From: Lachnospiraceae bacterium UBA7026
GTDB lineage: Bacteria; Bacillota; Clostridia; Lachnospirales; Lachnospiraceae
NCBI GenBank assembly: GCA_002494165.1
Contig: DLBH01000087.1
Span: 1-41,899, forward strand
Reading direction: 5' to 3'
Length of the DNA stretch: 41,899 nucleotides
Shown: piece by piece, positions 7,905 to 15,351 of the stretch
Position numbering within the stretch: position 1 is the first letter of the stretch
How the letters are laid out: each line of letters opens with the position of its first letter
Notes under the pieces: model-generated
Database searches by the model: none
Seen by the model: the letters and a program-made list of their open reading frames with translations, nothing else
Told to the model about the DNA's origin: nothing
Translations under genes and position numbers: made by a program

Positions 7905-9076
7905 GCCTTAAACAACTTGACCAGGCCCCGGCCTGCCTTATAAACAGGGCCCTCCAGCTTTCTTCTCGCCTGTTTGAGCTCCTTGCGGATCTCTATGTGC
8001 TGAGGACAATGCAGCTCACACTTGCCGCATTCAATACAGTTGGAGGCCGCTGTCGAGTCTCTTCTCATGGCAGTGCACATAAAATACTCTGAAAATGCCT
8101 TGCTGAAACCATCGGAATAGATCCGGTTGTAAGCCGCAAAAGTCCCGGGTATATCCACATTTTGTGGACAGGGCATACAGTAGCGGCAGCCGGTGCAGCC
8201 CACCTTCATCTTCGCATTAATGGCCGCGATCAAGCGGTCAAAGAGTTCCATATCCTGGTCTGTCAGGTCACCGGCCTTGGAATGGGAGGCGGTCCTGACA
8301 TTTTGCTCAACCATTTTCAAGGTATTCATACCGGAAAGGACACATGTAACTTCCGGCTGGTTCCACAGCCATTTAAAGGCCCAAGTGGCCGGCCGGTATT
8401 TTGGCTTGTGGGACCTGATAACCTCCATGGCCTCTTCCGGCAGACCCGTGGCCAGTTTACCTCCCCGCAGCGGCTCCATGATGATTACCGGCAGGCCTTT
8501 GGAGGCCGCATAATGAAGGCCGGTCCTGCCTGCCTGGGAATGCTCGTCATAGTAGTTGTACTGGATCTGGCAGAAGTCCCAGTCATAGGCGTCAAGGAGC
8601 TGGCAGAACATATCTGAGTTGCCATGGTAGGAAAAGCCCAGCTGCCCGATCTGACCTGTCCTCTTTTTGTCTTCGATCCACTCCCTGATGCCCAGACCGC
8701 AGAGTCTGTCCCAGGTGGCCGTATCTGTCAGCATATGCATGAGATAATAGTCCACATGGTCTGTCTGCAGCCTCTTAAGCTGCTCATTAAAATATTTGTC
8801 CAGACTGTCTTTTTTGCGGATCATGTAGTGGGGAAGCTTGGTAGCGATCTTCACCTGGTCCCTGATCCCATGCTTTTGTAGAATCTGACCCAGGGCTGCC
8901 TCACTTCCCGGATAAACATAGGCCGTATCATAATAGTTCACACCTGCCTGAAAGGCAGCCATGATCTGTTCCTCCGTCTTTTCCATATCAATCTTTCCGC
9001 CAGACTGAGCGAACCGCATGCAGCCAAAGCCCAGGATAGAAATCTCATTACCGTAACGGTCTTTCCTGTATTCCAT
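7898..9076 (-). CDS. Aldo-keto reductase with C-terminal 4Fe-4S ferredoxin domain
   Basis: A 392-residue protein with an aldo/keto reductase barrel (about residues 1-280) fused to a ferredoxin-like domain. The catalytic tetrad is visible: D50 and Y55 in YYDTAYVYPGSE, K80 in KIATKLP and H114 in YYLMHM. The C-terminal part has two cysteine clusters, CTGCRYCMPCP near residue 295 and CIECGKCELHCP near 347, fitting two 4Fe-4S clusters. This architecture is common in anaerobes and probably couples NAD(P)H- or ferredoxin-linked electron flow to an unknown carbonyl substrate. The ATG at 9076 follows a GGAGGT site. The gene is not tightly linked to its neighbours, and its 3' region carries the 22-bp array and a terminator. 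Confidence 0.92.
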   Translation of the reverse strand: MEYRKDRYGNEISILGFGCMRFAQSGGKIDMEKTEEQIMAAFQAGVNYYDTAYVYPGSEAALGQILQKHGIRDQVKIATKLPHYMIRKKDSLDKYFNEQLKRLQTDHVDYYLMHMLTDTATWDRLCGLGIREWIEDKKRTGQIGQLGFSYHGNSDMFCQLLDAYDWDFCQIQYNYYDEHSQAGRTGLHYAASKGLPVIIMEPLRGGKLATGLPEEAMEVIRSHKPKYRPATWAFKWLWNQPEVTCVLSGMNTLKMVEQNVRTASHSKAGDLTDQDMELFDRLIAAINAKMKVGCTGCRYCMPCPQNVDIPGTFAAYNRIYSDGFSKAFSEYFMCTAMRRDSTAASNCIECGKCELHCPQHIEIRKELKQARRKLEGPVYKAGRGLVKLFKAY

Positions 9077-9129
9077 TCCATACCTCCATAAAATACCTTC
9101 TATAAATATTTTCTATTGGAGTCTCATCA

Positions 9130-9222
9130 GCCCTGGCTGGGGGTCTAACCGGAAAACCGGTCTTTCTGGACAGCCAGTCTCCCTAAACAGGTGAACGCCC
9201 GGGACGGCGGTCTACTAACTTC
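9130..9222 (-). repeat. Degenerate ~25-bp repeats behind the alpha-CTD gene
   Basis: On the minus strand the stop region GTTAGTAGACCGCCGTCCCGG is followed by GTTTAGGGAGACTGGCTGTCC, AAAGACCGGTTTTCCG and GTTAGACCCCCAGCCAGGG. The shared frame is GTTAG-AGACC-(G/C)-TCC-GG. The units are irregular, so this is a weaker case than the other arrays, but it again starts at the stop codon. Confidence 0.5.
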
Positions 9223-9721
9223 TCTGAGCCGTGATCTTCTCAAAGAGCTCCCTGACGGCGTACCAGCCCGGTTCCTTGCCCTGCTTTTTAAGATAGAGGT
9301 CCTTCACCTGCCTGATTCCACAGGCATTAAGCCGGTCTTCTGACCAGCGCGAAAGGGCAAATTCCCCGATATCCATATCCCATATCTTTTTTGAGGGCTT
9401 AATCACCGTCTTTCTGGTCCTGCTGCCGCCGCTGGCTCCGGCCGGCCTGGACCTCAGATAGTCCTGCCTTGCCTCCTGGATCCTTTCCAGAATCTCTGCC
9501 TCGCTGCGCAGGCCCAGATTGCGGATCCGGCGAAGACCATGCTCCTCTCCCTCCATGTAGCTGAGTATATCTCCTATGGTGTGACAACCCGCCCGCTTGA
9601 GGCAGTTGTAGGATCTGACACTTAGGCTTAACTCCGTCAGATCCCTGTCGTAAAAGTCCTGGTAATCAGTTCTGCTGTTCTCCGTCTCTTTCCATATGTT
9701 CAGATTCCTGATATCTTTCAT
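9215..9721 (-). CDS. Free-standing RNA polymerase alpha-subunit C-terminal-domain-like protein
   Basis: A 168-residue protein whose middle part, LSLSVRSYNCLKRAGCHTIGDI through LRRIRNLGLRSEAEILERI, closely resembles the C-terminal domain of RpoA, the domain that binds UP elements and activators. There is no alpha N-terminal (dimerisation) domain. A second, degenerate helix-hairpin-helix-like segment, ALSRWSEDRLNACGIRQVKDLY, follows after a basic linker. It may bind DNA or compete with RpoA for activators; that is inference. The ATG at 9721 has GGAGG eight bases upstream, while the ATG at 9736 lacks a site. The 5' end overlaps the 3' end of the Lrp gene by 56 bases in another frame, so the two are almost certainly co-translated. 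Confidence 0.8.
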   Translation of the reverse strand: MKDIRNLNIWKETENSRTDYQDFYDRDLTELSLSVRSYNCLKRAGCHTIGDILSYMEGEEHGLRRIRNLGLRSEAEILERIQEARQDYLRSRPAGASGGSRTRKTVIKPSKKIWDMDIGEFALSRWSEDRLNACGIRQVKDLYLKKQGKEPGWYAVRELFEKITAQRS

Positions 9722-10181
9722 AGCCGATGCCTCCATCCATATCCTTTAAAACCGTCAAAACGGTCTTACAGTTCAATCTCCGGATCCCCTTACTGGCCTG
9801 GCGGTAAAGGGCATTCACAAAGAGCTGCAGGTTTCTGGTATTTGAAGCAAAGCCTTCTGCATGGATGGCACAGTCTCCCGACATGCCGTAGATCCGTCGG
9901 ACATAAGGACTCCCGGCCAGATAGGCCGCCATATCCTCGTAACAGTCCGGAAGCGTCTCCAGATCGATGATAAAACGGACTCCCTCCGCCGCCCTGGCAG
10001 AATCGATGACTGTCTTATAACCCTGGATTACTCCCTTTTTCTCAAGGGCATCCATCCGCTTTCTGACAGAGATTCTGGAGATACCGACCCGGTCCCCGAT
10101 CTCAGAATAACTGAGTCTGGCCTGGTCTTTTATAACCTCAATTATCTTATTATCCAACTCATCCAGTCCTTCTATATACAA
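9666..10181 (-). CDS. Lrp/AsnC-family transcriptional regulator
   Basis: A 171-residue regulator: an N-terminal winged helix-turn-helix (LDELDNKIIEVIKDQARLSYSEIGDRVGISRISVRKRMDALEKKGVI) followed by a RAM-like ligand and oligomerisation domain in which the YMSGDCAIHAEGF-type region is recognisable as YGMSGDCAIHAEGF. Such proteins sense amino acids or similar metabolites. I choose a TTG start at 10181 because GGGAGG lies at proper spacing before it and the protein then begins YIEGLDELDNK, as family members do; an upstream TTG at 10247 would add 22 residues without a ribosome site. The target genes are unknown. The alpha-CTD gene overlaps its end. Confidence 0.88.
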   Translation of the reverse strand: MYIEGLDELDNKIIEVIKDQARLSYSEIGDRVGISRISVRKRMDALEKKGVIQGYKTVIDSARAAEGVRFIIDLETLPDCYEDMAAYLAGSPYVRRIYGMSGDCAIHAEGFASNTRNLQLFVNALYRQASKGIRRLNCKTVLTVLKDMDGGIGYERYQESEHMERDGEQQN

Positions 10182-10418
10182 GAAGATCCCTCCCGGCTTT
10201 TTCTCAAATTCCTCAGACGTCGACTTCTGATAAGATGATTTTAGCAAGTTTTATAGCCACATTCAATAGAGACAAATACAAACAGTAATCTTATTCTTTC
10301 ATTTTGTATATTAAACTAGTTATATTCTTTCTTAATGTACGATTTAAGTTGCGCTTAAACATCTCCCGGATCATTGGAAACCAGCCTGGCCTGCTGTCCC
10401 GTCTAGCTGCTTTTTCTC

Positions 10419-11228
10419 TTAATAACCTGCCAGGTCATAGCTGATCTCATCCAGCATGGCATGCTTGTACTCTGCCCAGCTGTACTGATTCATATAGTCA
10501 CCCAGATAAGAATATTTGGATTTCTCCTTCTTTTCCATCCAGTCATAGAGATCACACTCGATCTTGTCCTTGTCGATGGCCATGCTTCCCCTCTGCTTGA
10601 TAATGATTCCCTTCAGCTTCAGCCGGTTGAAGGTATTCTGCAGGTCCTGGCGGAGATTACAGAGATAGGAGGCCTTTTTCTTAGGATCCCCTTCATCCTC
10701 CCACAGGGAGGCAATAATCTCTCCGTTGCTGGTCTGGGCTCCGCTGTTATTAACCAGAAGGGCCACAATCTCCTTAGTCCTGGTATACTTGAACTCCACC
10801 GGCTTACCATCCACAAACAGTTCAAAGTTACCAAAGGTGTAAGCGAAAACCCTCTTGGCCTTCTTTTGCAGTTCCGGATAGCGCAGGTCTTCCAGCTCCC
10901 TCTGCAGTCCCTTTTTGGTCAGAGGCCTTAAAAGATAACCGCTGGCATGGATTTCCAGAGCCTCATAGCCCTTTTCCCTGCCGTCCGCCAGGAAGATCAG
11001 GTTGACCATGGGATAGAGGTCTGTCAGATACCTGCCCAGGTCGATTCCGCTTAGTTCGGGCAGCTCTAGGGAAATAATGGCGATGTCGATCTCCGTTTTT
11101 CTGGCTTCCGCCAGGGCCTCCAGACTGCTGTTAAAACACAACAGATCCATCTCCGGCTTTATCTTGCTAACCATCTGGCTTAACTGGTCTAATTCATCCG
11201 GATGCTCATCCACTAGCATTACTTTCAT
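10419..11228 (-). CDS. Atypical response regulator with winged-helix output domain
   Basis: A 269-residue protein with a receiver-like domain (residues 1-120) and a winged-helix DNA-binding domain (about 130-235, FGNFELFVDGKPVEFKYTRTKEIVALL) of the OmpR/SARP-like kind seen in Clostridia. The receiver retains the acidic pair at D7-E8, but the position of the phospho-accepting Asp is Ser (IISLELPELSG, S53), and the conserved Lys near the end is Arg (YLLRPL). It is therefore probably not phosphorylated in the normal way, and may respond to protein contacts or expression level. The ATG at 11228 overlaps the stop of the upstream gene as ATGA, which indicates translational coupling. There is no histidine kinase nearby. 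Confidence 0.85.
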   Translation of the reverse strand: MKVMLVDEHPDELDQLSQMVSKIKPEMDLLCFNSSLEALAEARKTEIDIAIISLELPELSGIDLGRYLTDLYPMVNLIFLADGREKGYEALEIHASGYLLRPLTKKGLQRELEDLRYPELQKKAKRVFAYTFGNFELFVDGKPVEFKYTRTKEIVALLVNNSGAQTSNGEIIASLWEDEGDPKKKASYLCNLRQDLQNTFNRLKLKGIIIKQRGSMAIDKDKIECDLYDWMEKKEKSKYSYLGDYMNQYSWAEYKHAMLDEISYDLAGY

Positions 11229-11716
11229 GTAATCTCTCCTTCAAGGCTTACCCTTCTGATCTGCTGCTTCTCCCTCTCCTCCCTTGTCATACCCAGAGGA
11301 TCAGGTTCGCCGACCAGAAGCATGTCTCCTCCTTCCACCACTGCATCCCGGAGGGGGCCAGCATTGAGGTCAGCGATTACCAGGGCCGCAAAGCGGTCAT
11401 AATTGTCCTCGTCGATCACTGGAAAATGATATTTCATTCTGTACCAGTGGCCCGGATCGAAGCTCATGCTTCCTGTGTAGAGCCGGTCCGCCGTGGCCTC
11501 CACTTCATCGGGACCGGCCGGCTGGCCGGGCTCCATGCCGATATCCTCACAAAAGAGCATGGCGTAAGCCCGGAGGATCCTGTTGCGGACCGTATCCTTC
11601 CTGCCCCGTTTTTCCGTCTCTGTGTCCATGATTTTATAATAGTAATCCTGGGCCTCTTCCGACTCGTCGAAATTCACGATGGCATCATAAAAGGCCCGGT
11701 TGATCAGCTGCTTCAA
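11225..11716 (-). CDS. Hypothetical protein coupled to the response regulator
   Basis: A 163-residue acidic, soluble protein that I do not recognise. It has no signal peptide or membrane segment. It is rich in Asp, Glu and Arg, and the part from YAMLFCEDIGMEP to WYRMKYHFPVIDEDNYDRF looks like a compact globular fold. The TTG start at 11716 is chosen because AGGAGG lies eight bases before it; an upstream TTG at 11740 would add eight residues but has no ribosome site. The stop overlaps the start of the response regulator by four bases (ATGA), so the two proteins are made together. It may be a partner or sensor for the degenerate regulator; this rests only on the overlap. Confidence 0.7.
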   Translation of the reverse strand: MKQLINRAFYDAIVNFDESEEAQDYYYKIMDTETEKRGRKDTVRNRILRAYAMLFCEDIGMEPGQPAGPDEVEATADRLYTGSMSFDPGHWYRMKYHFPVIDEDNYDRFAALVIADLNAGPLRDAVVEGGDMLLVGEPDPLGMTREEREKQQIRRVSLEGEIT

Positions 11717-11908
11717 CGTCCATTCCTCCTCTCTGAACAAACATGGAACCCTGCCGGTAGTCCTCTTTTTCCAAAACGGACAGGTCTGTGTAACTGGTCA
11801 CATTTTCCTGGAAATGGCATGACCTCTACCCTCACAGACAGGGCCTGGTTTATGTCTGTTTCATCCCTAATGATTATAACATTAATTATTTTCTCCTGCC
11901 ACCACATA

Positions 11909-11943
11909 CTGTGACAGTTCTGTGACAAAAGCCATGTTAAACT
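11909..11943 (+). promoter_or_regulatory. Activator-type promoter with 11-bp direct repeats, first SH3-like gene
   Basis: Two copies of CTGTGACA at 11909 and 11920 are exactly 11 bases apart, one helical turn, and end 10 bases before a -10-like TAAACT (11938-11943). No good -35 is present. The same layout is found before the paralogue at 15352. Direct repeats with this phasing overlapping the -35 are typical of OmpR/PhoP-type activator sites. Confidence 0.6.
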
Positions 11944-12027
11944 ATGACTGTAAAAAAGAACAGCAAGAAAAACAAACAGAAACAAGATCCAAGGATAACA
12001 AACTTCCAAGGAAGAACAAGCTTCAAT

Positions 12028-12143
12028 AAAAGGAATTTCCAATAAAAGAAAGGATCCAATAAAAAAAGCATCCTATAAAAAAGTATCCTGTAAAAGAAAG
12101 CATCCTATAAAAGAAAGCATCTAATAGTAAATACCATCCTATG
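12028..12143 (+). repeat. ~17-bp tandem repeats in the leader of the first SH3-like gene
   Basis: Units of the form TATAAAAGAAAGCATCC recur with anchors (ATCC/ATCT) at 12054, 12070, 12085, 12102, 12119 and 12136, so the period is 15-17 bases. They lie in the predicted 230-base leader between the promoter and the gene at 12176. The array is purine-rich on the mRNA strand and could form an unstructured leader. Confidence 0.75.
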
Positions 12144-12175
12144 AATTTAGATAAGAATAAGAGGAGGAAATCATC

Positions 12176-12607
12176 ATGAAAAAAGCACTCGCATCAATGG
12201 CAATCGTTTTAACTATGGCAGCAACAGTACTTACGGGAAGAGCCTTACCAGTCAGGGCCCAGAGCACAGACACCGTGGAGGCAGCAGCTCCCTCCTCCGA
12301 AAACCAGTCTTCTTCGACAGAGCTGTCCGGCATTTCCAGTGCCAGGACAACAGATCCTAGTCTCACAGTCCTTGATAATGACCCTTCCAATTGGTCCGAT
12401 GATGAAGAAGATTACTCCATCGTCAGGGGAGCCCCTGAAAACCTTGAATTAAGAAGCATTCCTAGCGAAGGACAGGGAGAAGTCATCGGCCAGCTTCACA
12501 ATGGCCAGGAAGTCCTTATGACAACCCGTTGGGATGGCGATTATGTTCTGGTCTACAGCGCTGAGCTTAATAGTTATGGCTGGGTAAACGGCATCTACCT
12601 GGGATAA
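12176..12607 (+). CDS. Secreted protein with C-terminal SH3-like domain, paralogue A
   Basis: A 143-residue exported protein. Residues 1-28 form a signal peptide (KKALASMAIVLTMAATVLTG..VRA). A low-complexity Ser/Thr/acidic linker (about 30-80) leads to a bacterial SH3-like domain (about 83-143) with the LELRSIPSEGQGEVIGQLHNGQEV and YGWVNGIYL pattern. Such domains bind peptidoglycan or other cell-wall ligands, so a wall-associated role outside the membrane is likely. It is a paralogue of the protein at 15352: the signal peptide and SH3 domain align and the linkers differ. The ATG has an AGGAGG site. There is no catalytic domain, so it may act as a wall-binding or inhibitory factor. Confidence 0.85.
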   Translation: MKKALASMAIVLTMAATVLTGRALPVRAQSTDTVEAAAPSSENQSSSTELSGISSARTTDPSLTVLDNDPSNWSDDEEDYSIVRGAPENLELRSIPSEGQGEVIGQLHNGQEVLMTTRWDGDYVLVYSAELNSYGWVNGIYLG

Positions 12608-12739
12608 GGCCACTCTCTATAAAAAGGACCTTATTTATCAGCTAAAACCAGCTGCTCCCTAAGCAACATTCCAAAAAACATTAATTTATAAACATAAGTT
12701 TAATTAAAAACCTGCAAATTAAAGGATTACAGATAGAAA

Positions 12740-12801
12740 ATGCGTCGCGATTACTTTCTTCCTATCCAAAAGCGAATGGGCTGGTCGTAACCGTGACGCA
12801 T
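12740..12801. terminator. Long imperfect hairpin between convergent genes
   Basis: The sequence at 12740-12754 pairs with 12787-12801 over 15 positions with one mismatch and one wobble, around a 32-base loop. The plus strand continues into a moderately T-rich stretch and the minus strand into TTTTCTATC. It sits between the convergent SH3-like and HIRAN genes, so it is probably a bidirectional terminator. The rest of 12608-12845 holds no visible gene. Confidence 0.6.
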
Positions 12802-12860
12802 CTGTCTGTTTTCTTAAAGCGTGTTAATACTCTCAAGTAACTTCCGAATATAAACTATAT

Positions 12861-12980
12861 GTCAGAATACATACCGGTAATTATTATAAATCCACCAGAT
12901 ATATACCAGTACTTATTTAGAAACCCACCAGATATATACCGTTACTTATTTAAAAATCCACCAGGTATATGCCGATACTG
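12861..12980 (-). repeat. 33-bp tandem array copying the C-terminal codons and stop of the HIRAN gene
   Basis: Units at 12875-12906, 12907-12939 and 12940-12972, with a partial copy before them, share the CCACCAGATATATAC core. Read on the minus strand, the first unit encodes the true C-terminus IYLVDF plus stop; the second would read IYLVGF plus stop and the third IYLVDL plus two stops. Because 33 is a multiple of three, the copies remain in the gene's reading frame. Confidence 0.88.
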
Positions 12981-13342
12981 ATCTGGTGAAAGCTTCCCTT
13001 CACCTTAATCTCCTTAATTTGGGCCATCAGCAGCTTACCTGCGTCCATGAGCCGGGCAAAAATCACGTTGTCCTTTTCCGGTACGTAACCCAGCTTTTTC
13101 TTGTCAGCTGTCAGGATCAAAATGGCATTACTGTCATATTTGTTTTCTTCTCTTTGCAGAGACAGCTTGTCCCCGGCCTTGATCTCATCAAGGACCGAAG
13201 GATCCTCCAGATGGCTGGTCCCGGCCACAAAAGAGTCAAACAGGTGGATTTCCCTGGTCAAAGGCTTGATAATCTTTTCCAGGTCATGGCTCTCCACCAG
13301 AGAGACTACACCCTCTTTCTTAATGGTCAGCTCTTTTTCCAT
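12950..13342 (-). CDS. HIRAN-domain protein
   Basis: A 130-residue protein with a HIRAN domain (about residues 35-128): the FVAGTSHLEDPSVL start, the GDKLSLQREENKYDSNAILIL core and KKLGYVPEKDNVIFARLMDAGK are clear family signatures. HIRAN domains in HLTF and in stand-alone bacterial proteins bind DNA ends or other damaged DNA. There is no helicase or nuclease in the same chain. It is the last gene of a three-gene operon; its ATG lies inside the 3' end of the J-domain gene, with a 16-base overlap. A DNA-linked or stress-linked complex with its partners is possible but unproven. Its 3' end is duplicated in the 33-bp array. Confidence 0.88.
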   Translation of the reverse strand: MEKELTIKKEGVVSLVESHDLEKIIKPLTREIHLFDSFVAGTSHLEDPSVLDEIKAGDKLSLQREENKYDSNAILILTADKKKLGYVPEKDNVIFARLMDAGKLLMAQIKEIKVKGSFHQISIGIYLVDF

Positions 13343-14109
13343 ACGATAGTCACCCCTCTTTGCAGCAGGTCTTCGATGACACCATCCAGTTCCTGCTCAT
13401 AGTCCTCATATTCCTTCTTCTTCTCCTCCAGGTCCCGCCTTCTGTCTTTTTTGGCAGCATCATCTTCCAGGAGATATTTATACTGGTAGGGATCAGTCTC
13501 CCGGATCCTCCTGATGTCGGCTTCCACCTCAAGAAGCTTCTGGTCCAGGTCAGGGATCTCAATCTCACTGTAGCCCAGGCCGATTCTTTCTAAGGCCTGG
13601 CCGACCAGGACCTCCGCCTCTTCCAGGTCCTCCAGATTATTGCAGTTATAGGCCGTTGTTATGGCATTCCAAAGGGCAAAAAGTTCAGGGATCTCCATGG
13701 TTTTAGGGTTGATGTCCGGATGCAGCTGTTTGGCCAGCCGCCGGTAGATTTTTTTAATCTTGGTCAGCTTGAGAGTACTGACCTCCCCAGCCTTTTTGGC
13801 AGCCTCATTCTCAGCCACCATCTCCTCAAGCTGTCTCTGATAGTCCTCCATCTCCTCTTTCAGCAACCGGTCTACCTCTGCCTGGTCGATGATGCCTCCA
13901 TGGTTTAAAGCCATCTGGTAATTGGCAATCAGTTTTTTCTTCCTGATGCACTCTACCTGCTTTTCAAAGATTTCCAGCATCAGGTCTCCGAACTCCCTGA
14001 TGTAGAGTCCCTGCAATATGCCGGCCTCCTTGCGAAGCCGGTCCCTTCTGAGGAGCAGCTCTTCATAGCGGCTGTAATCCGCATTTTTAACTTTAATAAT
14101 CTCCTTCAA
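13327..14109 (-). CDS. Coiled-coil protein with internal J domain
   Basis: A 260-residue protein whose middle (about 112-155) is a J domain: LTKIKKIYRRLAKQLHPDINP with the HPD motif at 130-132, then an ELFALWNAITTAYNC helix. J domains stimulate the ATPase of Hsp70/DnaK. Long charged helices on both sides (20-110 and 185-250) are probable coiled coils. There is no zinc-finger or G/F region, so this is not DnaJ itself but a specialised co-chaperone that may recruit DnaK to a target. The TTG start at 14109 follows a GAGGTGAT site and overlaps the upstream gene by 17 bases, and its own end overlaps the HIRAN gene by 16, so all three are translationally coupled. Confidence 0.85.
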   Translation of the reverse strand: MKEIIKVKNADYSRYEELLLRRDRLRKEAGILQGLYIREFGDLMLEIFEKQVECIRKKKLIANYQMALNHGGIIDQAEVDRLLKEEMEDYQRQLEEMVAENEAAKKAGEVSTLKLTKIKKIYRRLAKQLHPDINPKTMEIPELFALWNAITTAYNCNNLEDLEEAEVLVGQALERIGLGYSEIEIPDLDQKLLEVEADIRRIRETDPYQYKYLLEDDAAKKDRRRDLEEKKKEYEDYEQELDGVIEDLLQRGVTIVWKKS

Positions 14110-14989
14110 TTCTGATCACCTCAAATCCATAAAGGTCATCATATATATCTGTCAGTTTCTTATCATCAATCACTGCCTTACTAAAAAACTCATCCCGGTC
14201 ATGGTACCATTTGTCATTAAAATGTACGACACAGGCCCCTCCCTCCATGAGGGATTCTAAATTCTGCTTCCTGTCCTTGTAATAAAAGCTGACCCTGGCA
14301 GGCGTCTTCAGGACATAAAACAGGTCATAGAAATCCACAAACTCCGGGTCAAATTCCAGAATCTCATAGAGGTCATCGATCAGCCATTTCATAATATTTA
14401 AATTGCCGAAAAATGCATTGTAACTGATCCGCTGGGCCAGAAAATCCTTGGCCCGCAGAAAAAGGTCTGCCGCCTCATCGAGCTTCCCCTCCTCCCTGCG
14501 GATCCGGGCCAGCCTGGTAAATATCTCCGACAATGGCTCAAACAAGTACTGGGTCTTCTCTATCTTTGGATAGAGGTCCTCGATCATTTCCTTATATTTA
14601 TCATAATCCTTTTCCACATAATAGCCGTTTTTATACATGTCTGCCAGCTTGTAGGTGGAGACCAGGTTACCCCGGGCCATGGACCGGGAATAGTAATTGA
14701 AAGCTTTTTCGAAATCCCTCTGACCGGTCCGGCCGTAATACCAGATATAACCCAGACACTCATCGGCCTCGTCAATATCGTAGACCGACGCCATCTCATA
14801 GTACTTAAGAGCCAGGTCAAAGTCCTTCTGCCCATAATACCAGCCTCCCAGGGTCAGCATATCCTCCGGTTTCTTCTCCTCATGAATCAGATATTCCATG
14901 GCCTCTGTGTAGAGGAAGATATCCTCCTCCGAAGGCACTGAGATCTCATAGAAGTCTCTCTGGATCTGCCGGGCTTCTTCTACCGTCAT
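14093..14989 (-). CDS. TPR/Sel1-like repeat protein, first gene of the HIRAN operon
   Basis: A 298-residue soluble protein. Residues about 35-135 contain tandem helical repeats of the Sel1/TPR kind (LGGWYYGQKDFDLALKYYEMA, LGYIWYYGRTGQRDFEKAFNYYSRSMARGN, LADMYKNGYYVEKDYDKYKE). A second helical block, LARIRREEGKLDEAADLFLRAKDFL (about 160-185), resembles another TPR. The C-terminal 110 residues are not recognised. Such repeats bind partner proteins, so it probably serves as a scaffold for the J-domain and HIRAN proteins. The ATG at 14989 has an AGGGGAA site. It is divergent from the second SH3-like gene, with a 360-base spacer. Confidence 0.78.
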   Translation of the reverse strand: MTVEEARQIQRDFYEISVPSEEDIFLYTEAMEYLIHEEKKPEDMLTLGGWYYGQKDFDLALKYYEMASVYDIDEADECLGYIWYYGRTGQRDFEKAFNYYSRSMARGNLVSTYKLADMYKNGYYVEKDYDKYKEMIEDLYPKIEKTQYLFEPLSEIFTRLARIRREEGKLDEAADLFLRAKDFLAQRISYNAFFGNLNIMKWLIDDLYEILEFDPEFVDFYDLFYVLKTPARVSFYYKDRKQNLESLMEGGACVVHFNDKWYHDRDEFFSKAVIDDKKLTDIYDDLYGFEVIRIEGDY

Positions 14990-15090
14990 GTTAGCTTCCC
15001 CTCCTACAAAAGATTTTCGTCCCCGGCTTCTAACCTGGAAGACGATTCATATTTTTTCCCCTATAAATTATAGCACAAATACCGGTATTT

Positions 15091-15185
15091 TCATCTCTGT
15101 AAAAAGCTTTTCAGGACAATTCATTTCCTCTTATTCTCATCTTCGTAAAAAGCTTTCCCAGACAGTTCATTTTCCCTTATTTTCC
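15091..15185 (+). repeat. Two-copy ~47-bp tandem repeat in the divergent promoter region
   Basis: Two copies of a TCATCTCTGTAAAAAGCTTT..CAGACAGTTCATTTCC-like unit lie head to tail between the TPR gene and the second SH3-like gene, with a fragment of a third (TTTTCC) behind. They sit upstream of the 11-bp direct repeats and may include part of the TPR gene promoter. No gene is seen in 14990-15351. Confidence 0.65.
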
Positions 15186-15216
15186 TATAATTATTTTCCT
15201 AAATTATTTAGATTCC

Positions 15217-15252
15217 TGTGTGATACTTGTGTGATATATGCCATGGTAAGAT
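15217..15252 (+). promoter_or_regulatory. Activator-type promoter with 11-bp direct repeats, second SH3-like gene
   Basis: TGTGTGATA occurs at 15217 and 15228, exactly 11 bases apart, and ends 10 bases before a -10-like TAAGAT (15247-15252). The geometry matches the promoter at 11909-11943, and the GCCATG and TATG words around the -10 are also shared. The two genes are therefore probably controlled by the same activator. Confidence 0.65.
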
Positions 15253-15351
15253 ATGCATGTAAACAAAAACAAAGCAGATCACTACAAAGTATAAATAAAA
15301 CTATCTGAATATACATCAGAAGGATTCAGAAGAAATTAGGAGGAAAAGGAA

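Noticed and set aside
12740..12801. Mobile miniature element or REP-like repeat
   Set aside because: The long hairpin occurs once in the window and lies between convergent genes, so a terminator is simpler.
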